From Diplolepis rosae (lineage: Eukaryota; Arthropoda; Insecta; Hymenoptera; Diplolepididae), in the NCBI GenBank assembly GCA_030998225.1, contig JAPYXD010000728.1, positions 558,001-622,000 on the forward strand: 64,000 bases of DNA. The letters run 5' to 3'. Made by a program: the position numbers and the translations under genes. The notes below the pieces were generated by a model. It searched no databases. It worked only from the letters and a program-made list of their open reading frames with translations, and was not told where the DNA came from. Each line of letters starts with the position of its first letter. Position 1 is the stretch's first letter. Below are positions 41,117-51,890 of this stretch, one piece after another.

Positions 41117-43137
41117 CAACATGGGAAAATTTGACATATTAAAACCACAAGTCTCAGTCAAGGAAAAATATAGTAGATTATCAAAAAGCGGAAGGAAAGT
41201 TGTAACACCGAAGCATCTCCAAACTTCTTCAGATGAACAACTCCAAAATAGAAAGTCTAAAAAGACTGCAGACGTGGATGCACGAATAAAACACCTACAA
41301 ACTATCGCACTTGAACTTCAGAAAAAAAGACTTAAAAATCAAGCCAATTCGTAAGTATAAATTTATCATATTATCATAGTACTCCAGAGTGTTCCCTATA
41401 AATATTGATAGAATGAATCAGCAGTTATTCTGGAAAATCTTTAATTTCTTATGATTTTAGACTCGCACAGGGTGATTACATACTTGAAAGTCATATACGA
41501 ATTCCTTTATCATATTTTATGTTTCTTTCATTTTGGAATGTGAAGTCGAGGGGTTAACCATTGTTGAAGTCCGGTGTACACCTGCTTTAATTGTAATCCT
41601 TTGAAGTCTCTTCGAATTCTTTGATATCTTATTGAAGTCCTTTGATGTTCTGTTTGAGTCCCTTGGAGTCCTTTGATGTCCTGCTCAAGTCCCTTGGGGT
41701 CCTTTGAAATCCTGCTAGAGTCTAAAATTTAGTCTAAAATTGAAAAATGAGAATTAAATGGATTAAAAACTGAAGCCATCAGAAAATGATTTTTTTCTTT
41801 CAAATTATTTCCAATAAAAAAGAGTCTACCTTGGAATCTCAGAAACAAGAAAAATCTGTACCTCCCAAATCATCTACAGAGCTATTAGACAAACTTAAGA
41901 ACAAGAAAAAAGGTCCTGAAAATCAAACTGCCGACCCTTCTCTGATTCAATTGAATGCCGAATCATCTCAGACACACAAGGTTACATCGAAGGACCGAGA
42001 ATCGAGGACTAATGCCTCGGATGAAATTAGTTATTCAAACATTGACAATGAGAGAATGATTTTGACGACAGCAACGATAATGCAAGTTTGATGAAACGGC
42101 CTGATAAAATCAGTAGTACCCGTTACGAAACTATCATGAAAAAACTAAGGTTAGTTGAATGTATTCAGATACGACATCTTTTTCTCGATTGTTTTGGCTC
42201 ATGCTGTTTGGTATGCTAGCTTGATAATAATGATAAATAAGTTGAATATTCTTGTGAACCTTTATATGTACAGTGATATCGGGAAACAGAACGAAAAAAT
42301 ACTGCAGCAGAATACAGAGTTGTTACAGAAATTTTCTGCATTGAACATACAACTACCAAAACTTACTGATACTCTTTATGAGCCACTGGTAGGTTTCCCT
42401 TTGAGTACGGTGATTGAATTTGAAGAAATGGATAAGAAGTCTAATAAAGCCTTGAAGTTTTTTGAAGTCGTATTGAAGTCCTTTAAAGGCTTGAAGTCAG
42501 GTGTCCACCCAAATCTAGTAGTATCCCATATTTTTTAATTTGTTTCTAACTTAAACTATTTTGGGAATTTTCCTTCATTTTCTATTAGACAAAGTACAAT
42601 TTTTGTTCGAACCAGCCCCCGTAGGTATTGTGAAGTTTGCGCAAAATGTAAATATCATTTCAGCTCACGCATCGAGTTATCTGTATTTTTATTTGCTTCA
42701 TTTCAGTACCATCATTCGATCCATTTGGGAGCTGCAACTGTACAGCAGTTTCTCAGCTCCGCACTGAAAACCATCATGACAGACGCTCTAGTTCGCAATT
42801 TCACTTGGTCCAAGCATAAGGATTGTCTTGAATTTGGCAAAACTCGAGTTGCAACTGTGCTTTTCCGTGAGTGCTATTCATAAATTTGGTGAATGTGTAA
42901 AGTTAATAATAATTATTTATAACTATTACCAATAATAATAATTATTACAAATAATAATAATTATTCTTATATATAATTATTGATAGTTTATAGCTTCATT
43001 TCATTTTAGGAGCTGCGCGAGAGTGTTCTTCATTTGTCGGCCCGCAGAGTGTCGAAGAGTTTAAAGAGCACATGACTGAAGTCATGCGAGCTACGAAAGA
43101 AAGGTTTCGTAACTCCATAAAATCTTCAGAGGTGTAG
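41117..43137 (+). CDS. Multi-exon insect-type gene, possibly DUF4806-like; frame breaks in exon 2
   Basis: Exon 1 (41117-41350, ATG 41121) encodes a basic, Gln/Lys-rich segment and ends at GTAAGT, phase 2. Exon 2 (about 41823-42149) is Lys/Ser-rich (TELLDKLKNKKKGPENQ), then acidic, and ends KKLR at GTTAGT. Exon 3 (42274-42388) starts after TATGTACAG and has a coiled-coil-like stretch (EKILQQNTELLQKFSALN). Exon 4 is 42707-42866 and exon 5 43010-43137. Junction phases of exons 2-3, 3-4 and 4-5 agree. Exons 4-5 (FLSSALKTIMTDALVRNFTW ... EEFKEHMTEVMRATKERF) resemble from memory the C-terminal pattern of DUF4806 proteins of Hymenoptera. Problem: entering exon 2 from exon 1 and leaving it need different frames, with a likely extra GA in GAGAGA near 42051. 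It is either a decaying gene or a misread exon border. Function unknown. Confidence 0.5.
41560..41720. repeat. Degenerate minisatellite of TTGAAGTCCTTTGA-type units (intron)
   Basis: About eight loose copies of a 14-22 bp word such as TTGAAGTCCTTTGATG and GAGTCCCTTGGAGTCC. A related cluster is at 42452-42505 in the third intron, where it produces a false extension of exon 3. Confidence 0.65.
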
Positions 43138-43191
43138 AACTTGGAAACCGAAGAAGAAGCAGTGATAGCCGAGATAGCGGAGTTGTAACAG

Positions 43192-43416
43192 AGGCCTTAG
43201 TTCCGCCTTAGTTTGAATTCTAAAATTGTGAACTGTAGATAAAAAATTAGAGAAATAGAATAGTAGTGATGATATTTTGTTCCTAATGTTGACTATTTTG
43301 GTAAATACATGTAGAGTCAACATTAACAAGAAAATATCATCACTGCTATTTAATTTCTCCAAGTTTTATCTAAAGTTCACAATTTTAGAATTTAAACTGA
43401 GGCGGGAACTCGGGCC
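43192..43416. repeat. 225-bp hairpin MITE just after the gene
   Basis: AGTTTGAATTCTAAAATTGTGAAC at left pairs with GTTCACAATTTTAGAATTTAAACT at right; ends GCCTTAGTTCCGCC / GGCGGGAACTCGGGC. The arms also share GATGATATTTTGTT and its complement. Confidence 0.75.
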
Positions 43417-44520
43417 AATGAGACAATATTACTCCCCCCCCGACGCTTGCGCAGTAAGAAAAATCGCCTCTAGTTAGCATCACTGGACTTGTTCATTCAT
43501 CAGTATTCATACATGATTTTGCCAAAGTTCATCCAAACATAGTTTTTAATGCAATTTGAAACTTTATTTTTAACTTTTATGATTGGAAGTGATAAATTGA
43601 TTTTCAATAAAAATGATAGTGTTCTTCTACTGGTAATAATTATTTTAGTTTATTTAATCTGAAAATAACGAGTGTTATTCTTCTGCGAAATGTTTTGCTG
43701 AATAATGACAAAATAGTTCGAATTTATCGCCCAGATATAATAGAGATATGTTATTTCTTTGACAATAGTGATATATTATTTATATATGTTTAGACTTGAC
43801 TTTAAATTAGATTTTAAGCTCTCCTTACAAAAGTTTTATTATTGCAAGTGATAAATTATTGTTTAATGAAATCGATAGTTCATTGATAATAATGCTCGAA
43901 TCTAAAATTTACTTGATGTTCATTTAAAGTGCGACAAACGATTGTTATTGTTCAACGAAACGTTTTGCGAAATAAAATAGGTAAAATTTATCGCTTAATA
44001 ATAATGTGATAAATATGTTACTTCTTCGAGGGTATTTCCATGTTATTTATAAGGTATATAAATGATATATATATAATTTACATTGATATCAAATTCAATT
44101 TTGAACTATTCTCTCCAAATTTTTATTATTGGAAAGGATTAAAATTATATTGTTCAATTGAATCAATATATTTATGCCATATAATGATATAGTTTAATTT
44201 TATTCATTCAATATGTGACTGTTATTGCTCTTTCAAATGTTTTGAGAAATATAAAAATTGTTAAAATTTTTTATTTTCGCATCATTTTCCCTCAAATATG
44301 CATATATGCGCATTCTGCAAGCACGCGTGCGAACCAAACGTGCAAGACATATGCATGGCAATTGCACGCACACCTGTATGACCTCTTGAGTTCACGCGCG
44401 CAGATGATTCTACACGCGTGCGGCAATAATGCACCGCATTACGCAGACACTTTGTTTTCTGGGCTGTTAAGCACTAGACTATGTACACTCACTATTTCGC
44501 AGGCGCACTTCGCCTGCTAG
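43417..44520. other. No gene; AT-rich DNA and a GC-rich pocket
   Basis: 43490-44280 has recurring words (GTGATAAATTAT, AATCGATAG). 44290-44520 is suddenly GC-rich with many GCGCGTGC-type words; its nature is not clear. The frame at 44215-44520 is not convincing. Confidence 0.4.
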
Positions 44521-44522
44521 AC

Positions 44523-44770
44523 TAAAAATGCAATCCTTTAATAGTTAAAGGATTTCTTTTCAGAGTCAAGGGAAATCGTTTATCGGCAAAACTATTTTTG
44601 TTTTGCATTTGACAGATGAGTTTTTGAACAGTGAGAGGATTCTGTTGATAGATCAAAGAAATTTGCTCAATTTCAATGGACGCATTCTGAAAGGAACGTA
44701 ATTTCAATATCAATAGACTTTTTTTAGAATGGAATATATGAAAAAGTTTGATCCTTTAAAAATAAATTGA
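44523..44770. repeat. Repeat with CCTTTAATAGTTAAAGGATT palindrome
   Basis: ATCCTTTAATAGTTAAAGGAT at 44531-44551 is a palindrome, followed by TTTGACAGATGAG and related words similar to 20255-20425. Confidence 0.4.
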
Positions 44771-44774
44771 ATTA

Positions 44775-45240
44775 TCAGGTGTACAAATAAGTTTCCACCA
44801 TTTGACAAAAGTTGGCGCAAGAAGTAAGTTTTGGTTGAAATTGACAGATGTAAAACGTCATTGTCGTAAGGTTGGACATCTGTCAACAACATAACCTCGA
44901 AATATCAGTGAATTCTTATCAGTATAATATATTCTTTCGTGCGCGGAAATGTCGAGCTTTGAGCCGAATAAGCGTCATTTGCGGGAAGTTTTAATTTGCT
45001 TCTTCAATTTGAAGAAATCTGTAGCTGAGGCGCATCGATTGCTTGTAGAAACATATGACGAGGCTGCCTTAAGTGAGAGAAGTTGTCGTGAGTGGTTTAA
45101 AAAGTTTATGAACGGTGAATTTGACATCAAAGACAAAGAACGTAGTGGAAGGTCGAAAGTGTACGAAGACACGGAATTGGAAGCATTATTGGATCAAGAT
45201 TCGTGCCAAACGCAAGAAGAAGAATACGATGGACAATAAC
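44775..45240 (+). mobile_element. 5' part of a mariner element, truncated
   Basis: TA precedes TCAGGTGTACAAATAAGTTT at 44775, a mariner-type tip, followed by a leader and the transposase N terminus. The right-hand half is missing, replaced from 45241 by unrelated hairpin DNA. Confidence 0.8.
44949..45239 (+). pseudogene. Mariner transposase N-terminal domain (truncated)
   Basis: Starts MSSFEPNKRHLREVLICFFN and includes SCREWFKKFMNGEFDIKD and ERSGRSKVYEDTELEALL, the paired helix-turn-helix and linker of mariner transposases, ending at DQDSCQTQEEE. About 96 of the usual 340-350 residues remain and the catalytic domain is absent. It is a different lineage from the mariners at 10199, 49235 and 63375, judging by the sequence. 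Confidence 0.85.
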
Positions 45241-45400
45241 TTTAAAAATACGTAACATTTTTTAGATGACTTGTTATTATAAAAATTAAGACAGTTTAAA
45301 AATTACAGAAACTACAGGTAAAACTGTAATTTTAGACGGTAGTTTATATACAATATTAAAATTGTCATGTAAAAAATGTTACGTATTTCAAAGATTTTAT
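45241..45400. repeat. Short hairpin repeat
   Basis: AAATACGTAACATTTTTTA (45248-45266) pairs with ACATGTAAAAAATGTTACGTATTT near 45365-45388. No gene. Confidence 0.6.
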
Positions 45401-45491
45401 TCAAAGTATTTTATTGTATAGTAAAGGTTTGTAGAATTAGCTTCATACCCAGAAAATATCAACGTGTAAATTCGTATGCTAATTCAGATAT

Positions 45492-48149
45492 GGGGCAAAA
45501 TTCAAGTGTACCTGCCTAAAAACTTTTTGTCTCCGATTTCCTTGAAAGTCCGCGAAGTTATTCTCCTAGTGAACCTCTTTTAATTCCCCTGAGAGAACCT
45601 CTCTAGTAAGACGGGTTGTCAGTATACAGGGGCTCGAATTTTCAACCTTTTACCGCGCACGCTGATACTCAATTAACCATAACTTCTACAAAAGTTATCC
45701 AAATTAATTTTTTTATAGAGGTCTTGCAAACGTTTTTTCATCAGCTTTACGCTGAAAGCAATGGTTTTAGATTAAAAAAGTTATTTGAACTTCACTTTTT
45801 AATTTTAAACATATTTTTAACTTTTTCTCTAAGTGCGGCCGTTAATTTTCTTTCCAAAATTATTTTTAAAAAAAAGCTTGACTTTTTCCCTTCAAAATGA
45901 GCCATGGTCGAAAATGGGGCGAAAGAAATTGGTGGAGATATATAACACTTCTTGCGCGCGGTTTCTGCGTCGCAGTGCAGCTAGGCGCCACGATCACGAC
46001 GTACCGTCTATTGGGAACTTATTTAATTTTAATTTGTATAATTTGTTCGTAAAACTGTTATTTTCGTTGGTACGAAATTAAAAATAAAAATTAATTTGTA
46101 ATTCGGGGTGATTTTTTAGTGTGAGTCCCCTCGCCTCTCACATCGAAAATTGAGTTAAATAATTCGCTTATTATAGTGTATGTGCACTTCTCTTTCTTCT
46201 TTGCCTCACAGTTTTTTTCGGAAAAACATCACATTCTAATGATGACGAATATTTTCTCAACATGAGAGTTAATTCAGCAGAAGGAACGAAAGAGTGATAT
46301 TTTTGTATACCAGGCACAGTGTTTGCTGATGCAAATCTACTCTTAAGTTCTTGAGCTGTGATGGCGGGATTTTCTTTGGGACTAAAGAATTCTAAAGTTT
46401 CAACTAAATTTTTCTTTGCCCATTGATACAAGGCATCAGCAGTCAAAATCGGATCCTTAGATGACGCTTGTAGGCTAGCACGCGCTGTGAGTCTTTGTTC
46501 CGTTGTCTTTTTCCGGGCCTTTTCCGTGCGCCGTTGCATGGAAATGCCACTCGGCTGAAATACCAAAATCCATTTCATGGTGGAGTAAATTGATGAAGTT
46601 ATATTTATTTTTAAAGTGCTGGGCGGCTCGATCTGTAAAATAAATCATTTTTCTGGATTGAAAATTCTCTTTTAAATAGTGTGTAATAATTTTTTGAAAT
46701 TCGTACACAGCAATTGTGTCATGAGTCAAACAGTCTGATAACATAGCAAGAGTGCGGTGCTTTAGAATGTTGTCCTCTTTATAATAAATTACTACTGTAA
46801 AAATGGTAGCAATGAAATGACTGAGCTGCATTCTGGACTACAAAGGCATAGTTTTCGGCGAAATCACAAAGGATAAGAAATTCTCCTTCTTTCAGTGTGT
46901 CCTTAAGGTTTTTGAAGAAATACGACTGTTGTCTGGCTGTAAAAGAGCGAGGTTTAAGATTAAGCAAGCGTTAGCAAATTTGTTCAGCAAAATCTTCTGC
47001 TTCTGTTATTTCCGTGCGTAACGTACTTCTGTCAGTTTGTTGCCAAGTCTGGAATTCTACTCATTTAATACACTGGTTTGCGAGAACTGATGTTATATAG
47101 TCCTTAAGTGCGCTTGTACCAGGACACGCTGTGCATTCATTCAAGTAGCATTCTGAAGTCGGAACGCATAATCTGCACATAATCCTGTTCATAGCATCAT
47201 GATAAGTCTTAATGAGGGAAAAATTTCCGCAGGTTGGTTCTTTTAAATCTACAGCATCTGGCATTAGATTAACGTTTTCATGATGGACACAAACACAAAC
47301 AGTATGCGTACCACTAGCTCCAGCGAGTATGCAATTTCGGGTTCTAAGCTGAGAGAATTTTGATAAGCAAATTTTAACTGTAGGATGCTGAGCCTTAAAA
47401 TTTGCATATAATTCAGAAAGATTGCTCAGAATTAACTTTATTTGAACATGCTCACGGGAGCGACCATCTTTTTTTACGGAAACGAAATCTTTCATGCCGG
47501 GCATCATACATAAAAGTAGATTTTACTTGTCCAATAAATAATAAAAATTACTATCCATGAAATAATTTATAACGTTAGTAATTATTTGGTTAAAAAATGA
47601 AGTTTGTAGTCGATTATTTGTAGTCGACTAGAAACCGTGCATTCTGAATTTGAAGCATGGGCGCTCGCGAGGCACAAGCCGCGCGCAAGGAGTGCTATAT
47701 ATCTCCACCAATTTCTTTCGCCCCACTTTTGAACATGGCTCATTTTGAAGGGAAAAAGTCAAGTTTTTTTTAAACATAATTTTGGAAAGAAAACTAACGG
47801 CCGCACTTGGAGAAAAACTTAAAAATATGTTTAAAATTAAAAAGTGAAGTTAAAATAACTATTTTAATCTAAAACCATTGCTTTCAGCGTAAAGCTGATG
47901 AAAAAACGTTTCCAAGACCTCCATAAAAAATTAATTTGGATAACTTTTGTAGAAGTTATGGTTAATTGAGTATCAGCGTGCGCGGTAAAAGGTTGAAAAT
48001 TCGAGCCCCTGTATACTGATAACCCGTCGTACTAGAGACGTTCTCTTAGGGGAATTAAAAGAGGTTCACTAGGACAATAATTTCGTGGACTTTCAAGGAA
48101 ATCGGAGACAAAAAGTTTTTAGGCGTGTACACTTGACGAATTTTGCCCC
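45492..48149 (-). mobile_element. DNA transposon of unrecognised superfamily, about 480-bp TIRs, GGGGCAAAATTC tips
   Basis: The left tip GGGGCAAAATTCAAGTGTAC (45492) and the right tip (inverse) GGGGCAAAATTCGTCAAGTG agree, and the inversion continues to about 45965 and 47668 (for example TCAGTATACAGGGGCTCGAA and ATCAGCTTTACGCTGAAAGC). Flanks are ATAT on both sides (45488-45491 and 48150-48153), a possible 4-bp duplication, though a weak one because ATAT is common. A broken gene on the minus strand lies between. Outside, related direct repeats lie at about 45395-45490 and 48440-48590. Confidence 0.75.
46171..47507 (-). pseudogene. Transposase-like gene of the 45492-48149 element, frameshifted
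   Basis: Four collinear frames on the minus strand: 47507-47061 (with CRLCVPTSECYLNECTACPG and an HTVCVCVHHENVNL box); 46967-46779 (LKPRSFTARQQSYFF, CDFAENYAFVVQNAAQ); 46831-46475 (ATIFTVVIYY, THDTIAVYEFQ, MIYFTDRAAQHFKNKYNFIN, FHATAHGKGP); 46578-46171 (ASLQASSKDPILTADALYQW). I recall repeat-associated animal proteins with the same chain of blocks (DFAENYxF, YFTDGAPQ-like, AHGKGPCDG-like). Asp in DFAEN and FTD and the HGKGP box could form a DDE-type active site; this is inference. Here YFTDGAPQ is changed to YFTDRAAQ and the sequence after HGKGP is disrupted. Superfamily not determined. Confidence 0.6.
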
Positions 48150-48627
48150 ATATATTTTTAAAATTATAAAACCTCTCATTTACATTCATTAATAAACCTA
48201 AAAGTAAGCAACATTTCAAAAACTTTTAGTGTTAATTTAAAGGTAAGTCTCCATAGTATTTTCCTATAACTAATTAAGATATGTTTAGAATTTTTTCCCA
48301 GATTCTGCCCTAGGGTCAAACACGGTACTAAAATGTCGTCAGATTCTATACAAGAACTGTGCACATACATGATGAAAATGTCATCTAAAATATGTCAAGT
48401 ATTTTAAACGATTTTTTCAAGGTATTTTATTCCAAAGGAATATTTTTAAATATTACTTCTTGCCAAACGAATTGCACGTATTTCAATAATTTTTATAGAA
48501 GTATTTTACTCTATAGTAATTGATTGTTGAATTTACTTCACACCAAATACGTATCAAAGTGCAAGATCGTATGCGAATTCAGATATCATTTATACTTTTC
48601 TTGTAATATTCAAAACCTTCCTTTACA
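48150..48627. repeat. Flanking repeat, partly a direct copy of 45395-45490
   Basis: The stretch TATTTTACTCTATAGTAATT ... GTATGCGAATTCAGATAT (about 48513-48590) is a diverged direct repeat of TATTTTATTGTATAGTAAAG ... GTATGCTAATTCAGATAT (about 45410-45490). No gene is supported. Confidence 0.55.
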
Positions 48628-49174
48628 TACACGGAGAAAAAAATCTAACTATTATAGTAGGCTGAGCTCTATCCTATTAAAGCACCGCACTTAATGTGCG
48701 AAATTGGTATGAGCTTCTACCAGTATTGGCATCAACTCGTGCATTTTTAGCATGAAATATCTTATACTATAAAAGAAACAAGCGCATGCCTTTATTGCTA
48801 GTGTCATATGCTGTAATAGTAAGGTTCTCGCACGACTTCGGTTGTAAGAGAACTCATACTGAAATAGGATGAATTTCTTACAACCGAGGGAACACGTGAG
48901 GTGCTACGTTCGAAAGTAGGCGTGGCCTAATACCTCGGTTGTAAGAGAAGTCATACTGAAATAGGATGGGTTTCTTGTAATCATAGTAAGGCGAAGTTCG
49001 AACTATTTTCGCAAGGCACAACTTCTCTAAAAGCATGAAACTTGCTACTTTTTTAGCATGAAGGGATCCCTGCTTAAAATGTATGATTTTTTCACCAAGA
49101 TAGCAAGAACGAAAACTGCTACAAGAGCATGACTAGTGCTCTTACTGTTATAGTCAGATTTTTTTCTCCGTGTA
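48628..49174. repeat. 547-bp foldback MITE with TACACGGAGAAAAAAATCT ends
   Basis: The tips TACACGGAGAAAAAAATCTAAC and (inverse) TACACGGAGAAAAAAATCTGAC match. Inside, a unit beginning CGGTTGTAAGAGAA(C/G)TCATAC is present twice (about 48839 and 48946), each followed by its own inverted CTTACAACCG-like copy. Confidence 0.8.
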
Positions 49175-49234
49175 CCATGAAAAATTAGAGGTTCACCTGC
49201 TGTTTCAGCTATTCATTAAAATATTACATACCTA

Positions 49235-49530
49235 TTGGGTTGTCCCAGAAGTAATTACAGATTTTTTCATACAAATTGAACACATTTTTTTAAATACATG
49301 GAATGAACTTTAATCAATGATATATTTTCCATTTTATTCAATAACCTTTTTCCATCTTTCTGGTAATTTCATGATTCCACGCTCATAGAACTTCTGGTCT
49401 TTATCAGCCAAAAACTGAACCAAGTGTGATTTCACAGCTTCATCATGATTGAAAGTTTTACCATTCAAGGAGTTCTGCAAAGATCGAAATAAATAGTAAT
49501 CTAATAGTACAAGGGCAGGGGTATATGGTT
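49235..49530 (-). mobile_element. 3' end of a mariner element
   Basis: The tip TTGGGTTGTCCCAGAAGTAAT at 49235 follows TA (49233-49234). On the minus strand the text ends a mariner transposase: ALVLLDYYLFRSLQNSLNG, FNHDEAVKSHLVQFL and GIMKLPERWKKVIEQNGKY, then a stop near 49305. The rest of the element is missing; gypsy sequence begins within a few tens of bases upstream (about 49530). Confidence 0.85.
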
Positions 49531-49539
49531 AGTGGGGAG

Positions 49540-50391
49540 CGCTTTCGGGTCCATGGACTTGGGATTTGCGAGGCCTACCTCTCTTTCTCCAAGATGGAAT
49601 GTTGGTGGGGATTGGTCTGCTTCTGAACCCACACTTCTGCCCTCTCCGGCTTCCACTGCTTTTCTCGTGGGTGGATCAGCTGGTTGCGGGCCTGTTGTCC
49701 TCCGGGGCGACGGAGGTCTGACACCGTTGCGGGATGGTTTAAGGTCTTCAAGATGCACTTTGTCCACCCGACCTTCCGAATCAGTAACTTCATAAACGAC
49801 TCTAGAAAGAACCCGGATCACGGTGTACGGGCCTTTGCATTTTGGAGCCAATTTTGACGATACGAAGTTCACTGCCAACGATAAAACGTGTTGTCGGCGC
49901 ATCACGAGATCTCTTATTTCGTACCCTATCTCCCTAAGCTTCTTATTATAATAACGCTCCTGTCTATGCGATGCTGTCTCCAAGTGAAGTTTCACTAAGT
50001 CGCGCAACGCTTGCGGTCGTTTCATCCGATCTTCCCATCCGTCCACCGATAAATCAATAATTTCCGGTTGTCACTCTTCTCAACGTTTTATGGTTCGGGG
50101 AGGCCGAAGGTTCGTAGCCAAAGTTCAAAAATGAGTCTTTAATGAGCTGTGAAAGGTGGTATTCATCGCGAAGCAAAAAACCGAAAGATGATTTTCCCAG
50201 TCTTGGGGATTTTCCTGAGTGAACGATGCGATCATCGTCTTAATTATTCGGTTTGCTCGGTCGACTGGGTTAGCCTGGGCATGATATGGCGGAGTCATGG
50301 TATGTTGTTTTCGTAACTCGGGCGCTGCCTTCGCCTTTCTCAATAGGACGTATTCCGTCCACTTCGAAAATAAATCCCTAAAAACGACCAC
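49540..50391 (-). pseudogene. Gypsy integrase remnants, core and C-terminal domain
   Basis: 50391-50125 has VVFRDLFSKWTEYVLLRKA, then after an internal deletion TPPYHAQANPVDRANRIIKTM (the T-x-Y-H-P-Q-x-[ND]-x-x-x-E-R-x-N-x-x-[IL] block with Asp for the catalytic Glu) and HLSVFCFAMNTTFHSS. 50046-49540 has a G-D-L-V-like RDLVMRRQH start, KLAPKCKGPYTVIRVLSRVVYEV and HLEDLKP, the GPY/F domain of gypsy integrases. The Pro-rich tail at about 49600-49720 may be native. Confidence 0.8.
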
Positions 50392-50503
50392 ATATGCCTA
50401 TCCACCTTTATTTTTCGGATACGGACCCATACAGTCGGCTGCTGCCATTACCCTCGGCTGTTCCAATACGCGATGGCCCATTAAACCGGCTGGTTTTCTC
50501 TGC

Positions 50504-50905
50504 TCAATTTTTGTTTGTTGGCATGCTTATGCTTATATAAATCGCAACGTCTATATAGATTCCGGGCCAGTAGTATAATGCCGTGAAACGCTTATACCAG
50601 CATTCTACGCCTCCAAATCCAGTAGAAGAGGGTCTGTTACTTGGTTGGGTTTGTGATAATATAAACGACCTTCTTCGACTTTCCAATTCGGATGTATCCT
50701 TCAGGTTCCACATACGTGAAGAAATAATAAACCAAAGGTAGGTCCCATCGGACTTGGTGACTATTACTATCGGCTTGGACCACTCACTTGCCGATGGCTC
50801 TACCATACCCGCTTCCAAGAGCTCGTCCAGCTCCTTGTTCATGTATTCTGTTATTTTCGGCGAGTAGTTTCGGTATCGCTGCTTAATTGGGGGATAACCT
50901 CTCAC
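50504..50905 (-). pseudogene. Gypsy reverse transcriptase N-terminal piece joined to integrase zinc finger
   Basis: Reads PIKQRYRNYSPKITEYMNKE, LDELLEAGMVEPSASEWSKP and IVIVTKSDGTY, the classic start of gypsy RT (the P-I-x-x-x-x-Y-[RP] ... G-x-I-x-x-S-x-S-x-[WY]-x-x-P-[IV]-V-x-V-x-K-[KS]-D-G pattern). Everything between and including the YxDD box and RNase H is gone; the text runs into ALYYWPGIYIDV, typical of the integrase N-terminal zinc-binding region. Confidence 0.8.
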
Positions 50906-51141
50906 ATCAATGTGATGCTCGATCAGCGATATTGCCCATGGATATTTTGACGGGGATAATAAGCGCCTTCTTGTGCCTGATCCTCAGTCAACTCGCTTAA
51001 CCCTGCAACGGCAATATCACGCTTATCTAATCCATCTAAAGGCTCATCACTCCCCCCTTCGCGATTTTCGGAATTACCTTCTTTTTTAAAAGCGTAGATT
51101 GGAGAACCTGGGAGTCACCAATGTTAACTACCATAATCTAT

Positions 51142-51381
51142 CTAGCAATCGAATCTATTAGCTCCATCCATACCAAATACACATTCGTACTCAAAAGGAT
51201 ACGCAACTCGCGCTTCTATAGTCTCATTCACGCCATCTATTATCATGCACACCAATAAAGTACCCTCGGTTTCTTCGACGTCCCCATTCAGGTACACTAC
51301 TTTGGCCTTTGTTCCTGTCATGGCTTGTCGTAGCATTCCCGCAAACTTTTTAACGCTGGTCCACCTAGATAGGTTTGACAT
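51142..51381 (-). pseudogene. Gypsy protease-region remnant
   Basis: 79 codons containing EGTLLVCMIIDGVNETIEARV and FEYECVFGMD, the pattern at the end of gypsy aspartic proteases (a short strand, I-D-G, then I-[LI]-G-x-D). The catalytic D-[ST]-G is not present in this frame. The position just upstream of RT supports the call. Confidence 0.5.
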
Positions 51382-51484
51382 GAACCTGGGTTAAATAATG
51401 TTTCAACATTTTGCCCTCTTATTTCAACTGCAGGAATGGATGAGCTTCTTGGTCCTACTGATTGAGATATCTCAAAAGCAGTTG

Positions 51485-51890
51485 GAGAATTCCATAAGAA
51501 ATGCAGATATGAATTTTCAAATTTTGCAACCCCTTTTTTAGGGGTGTTTGGGGTGCTAATAAGGATCAGGAACCCTTATATATACTTTTTGAGACCCACA
51601 TAATGACACTTTCTAATTGTAGTTGTATAATTTCAGGAAAAGCCGATATATTAATTATTCAAATTTTCAACCCTCGAGTAAGGGGTGCTCTGGGGGTCAA
51701 AATGAGTTGGTAATTTTTATAGACACTCTTTGTGACCTGCAGGTATATATATTCAGAATACAGGTGGAAAATTTCATAAGAAGCGGAGGTAAAAATATTT
51801 TAATTTTTCAACTCCTAATTAGGGCTGGTTTTGGAGGTCGAGGCCAACTGAGATTAATTCCAAGATTGTATTTTCACTATTCAAATCAAA
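51485..51890. repeat. Diverged tandem repeat, three units of about 135 bp
   Basis: Each unit has AAATTTTCAA(C)CCC, a short G/A-rich stretch (TTAGGGGTGTTTGGGGTGC; TAAGGGGTGCTCTGGGGGTC; TTAGGGCTGGTTTTGGAGGTC), then AT-rich text and a TTTCATAAGAA-type start of the next unit. No gene; the frame at 51623-51898 follows the repeat. Confidence 0.6.

Larger units (their letters stand above)
49540..51400 (-). mobile_element. Ty3/gypsy-type LTR retrotransposon relic (pol)
   Basis: In minus-strand order: protease-like end (51381-51142), RT start (50905 to about 50700), then deletion to an integrase zinc-finger-like piece (ALYYWPGIYIDVAIY, about 50580), integrase core (50391-50125) and integrase C terminus (50046-49540). 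No LTRs were recognised. Large deletions between blocks leave a scrambled but collinear pol relic. Confidence 0.8.

Noticed and set aside
42389..42538. Extension of exon 3 of the host-type gene (GFPLSTVIEFEEM)
   Set aside because: A good donor at 42389 keeps phase with the next exon, and the extension runs into an intronic minisatellite.
44290..44520. CpG-island-like GC pocket as a promoter
   Set aside because: GC-rich words stand out, but no gene follows on either strand; the next feature is a truncated mariner.
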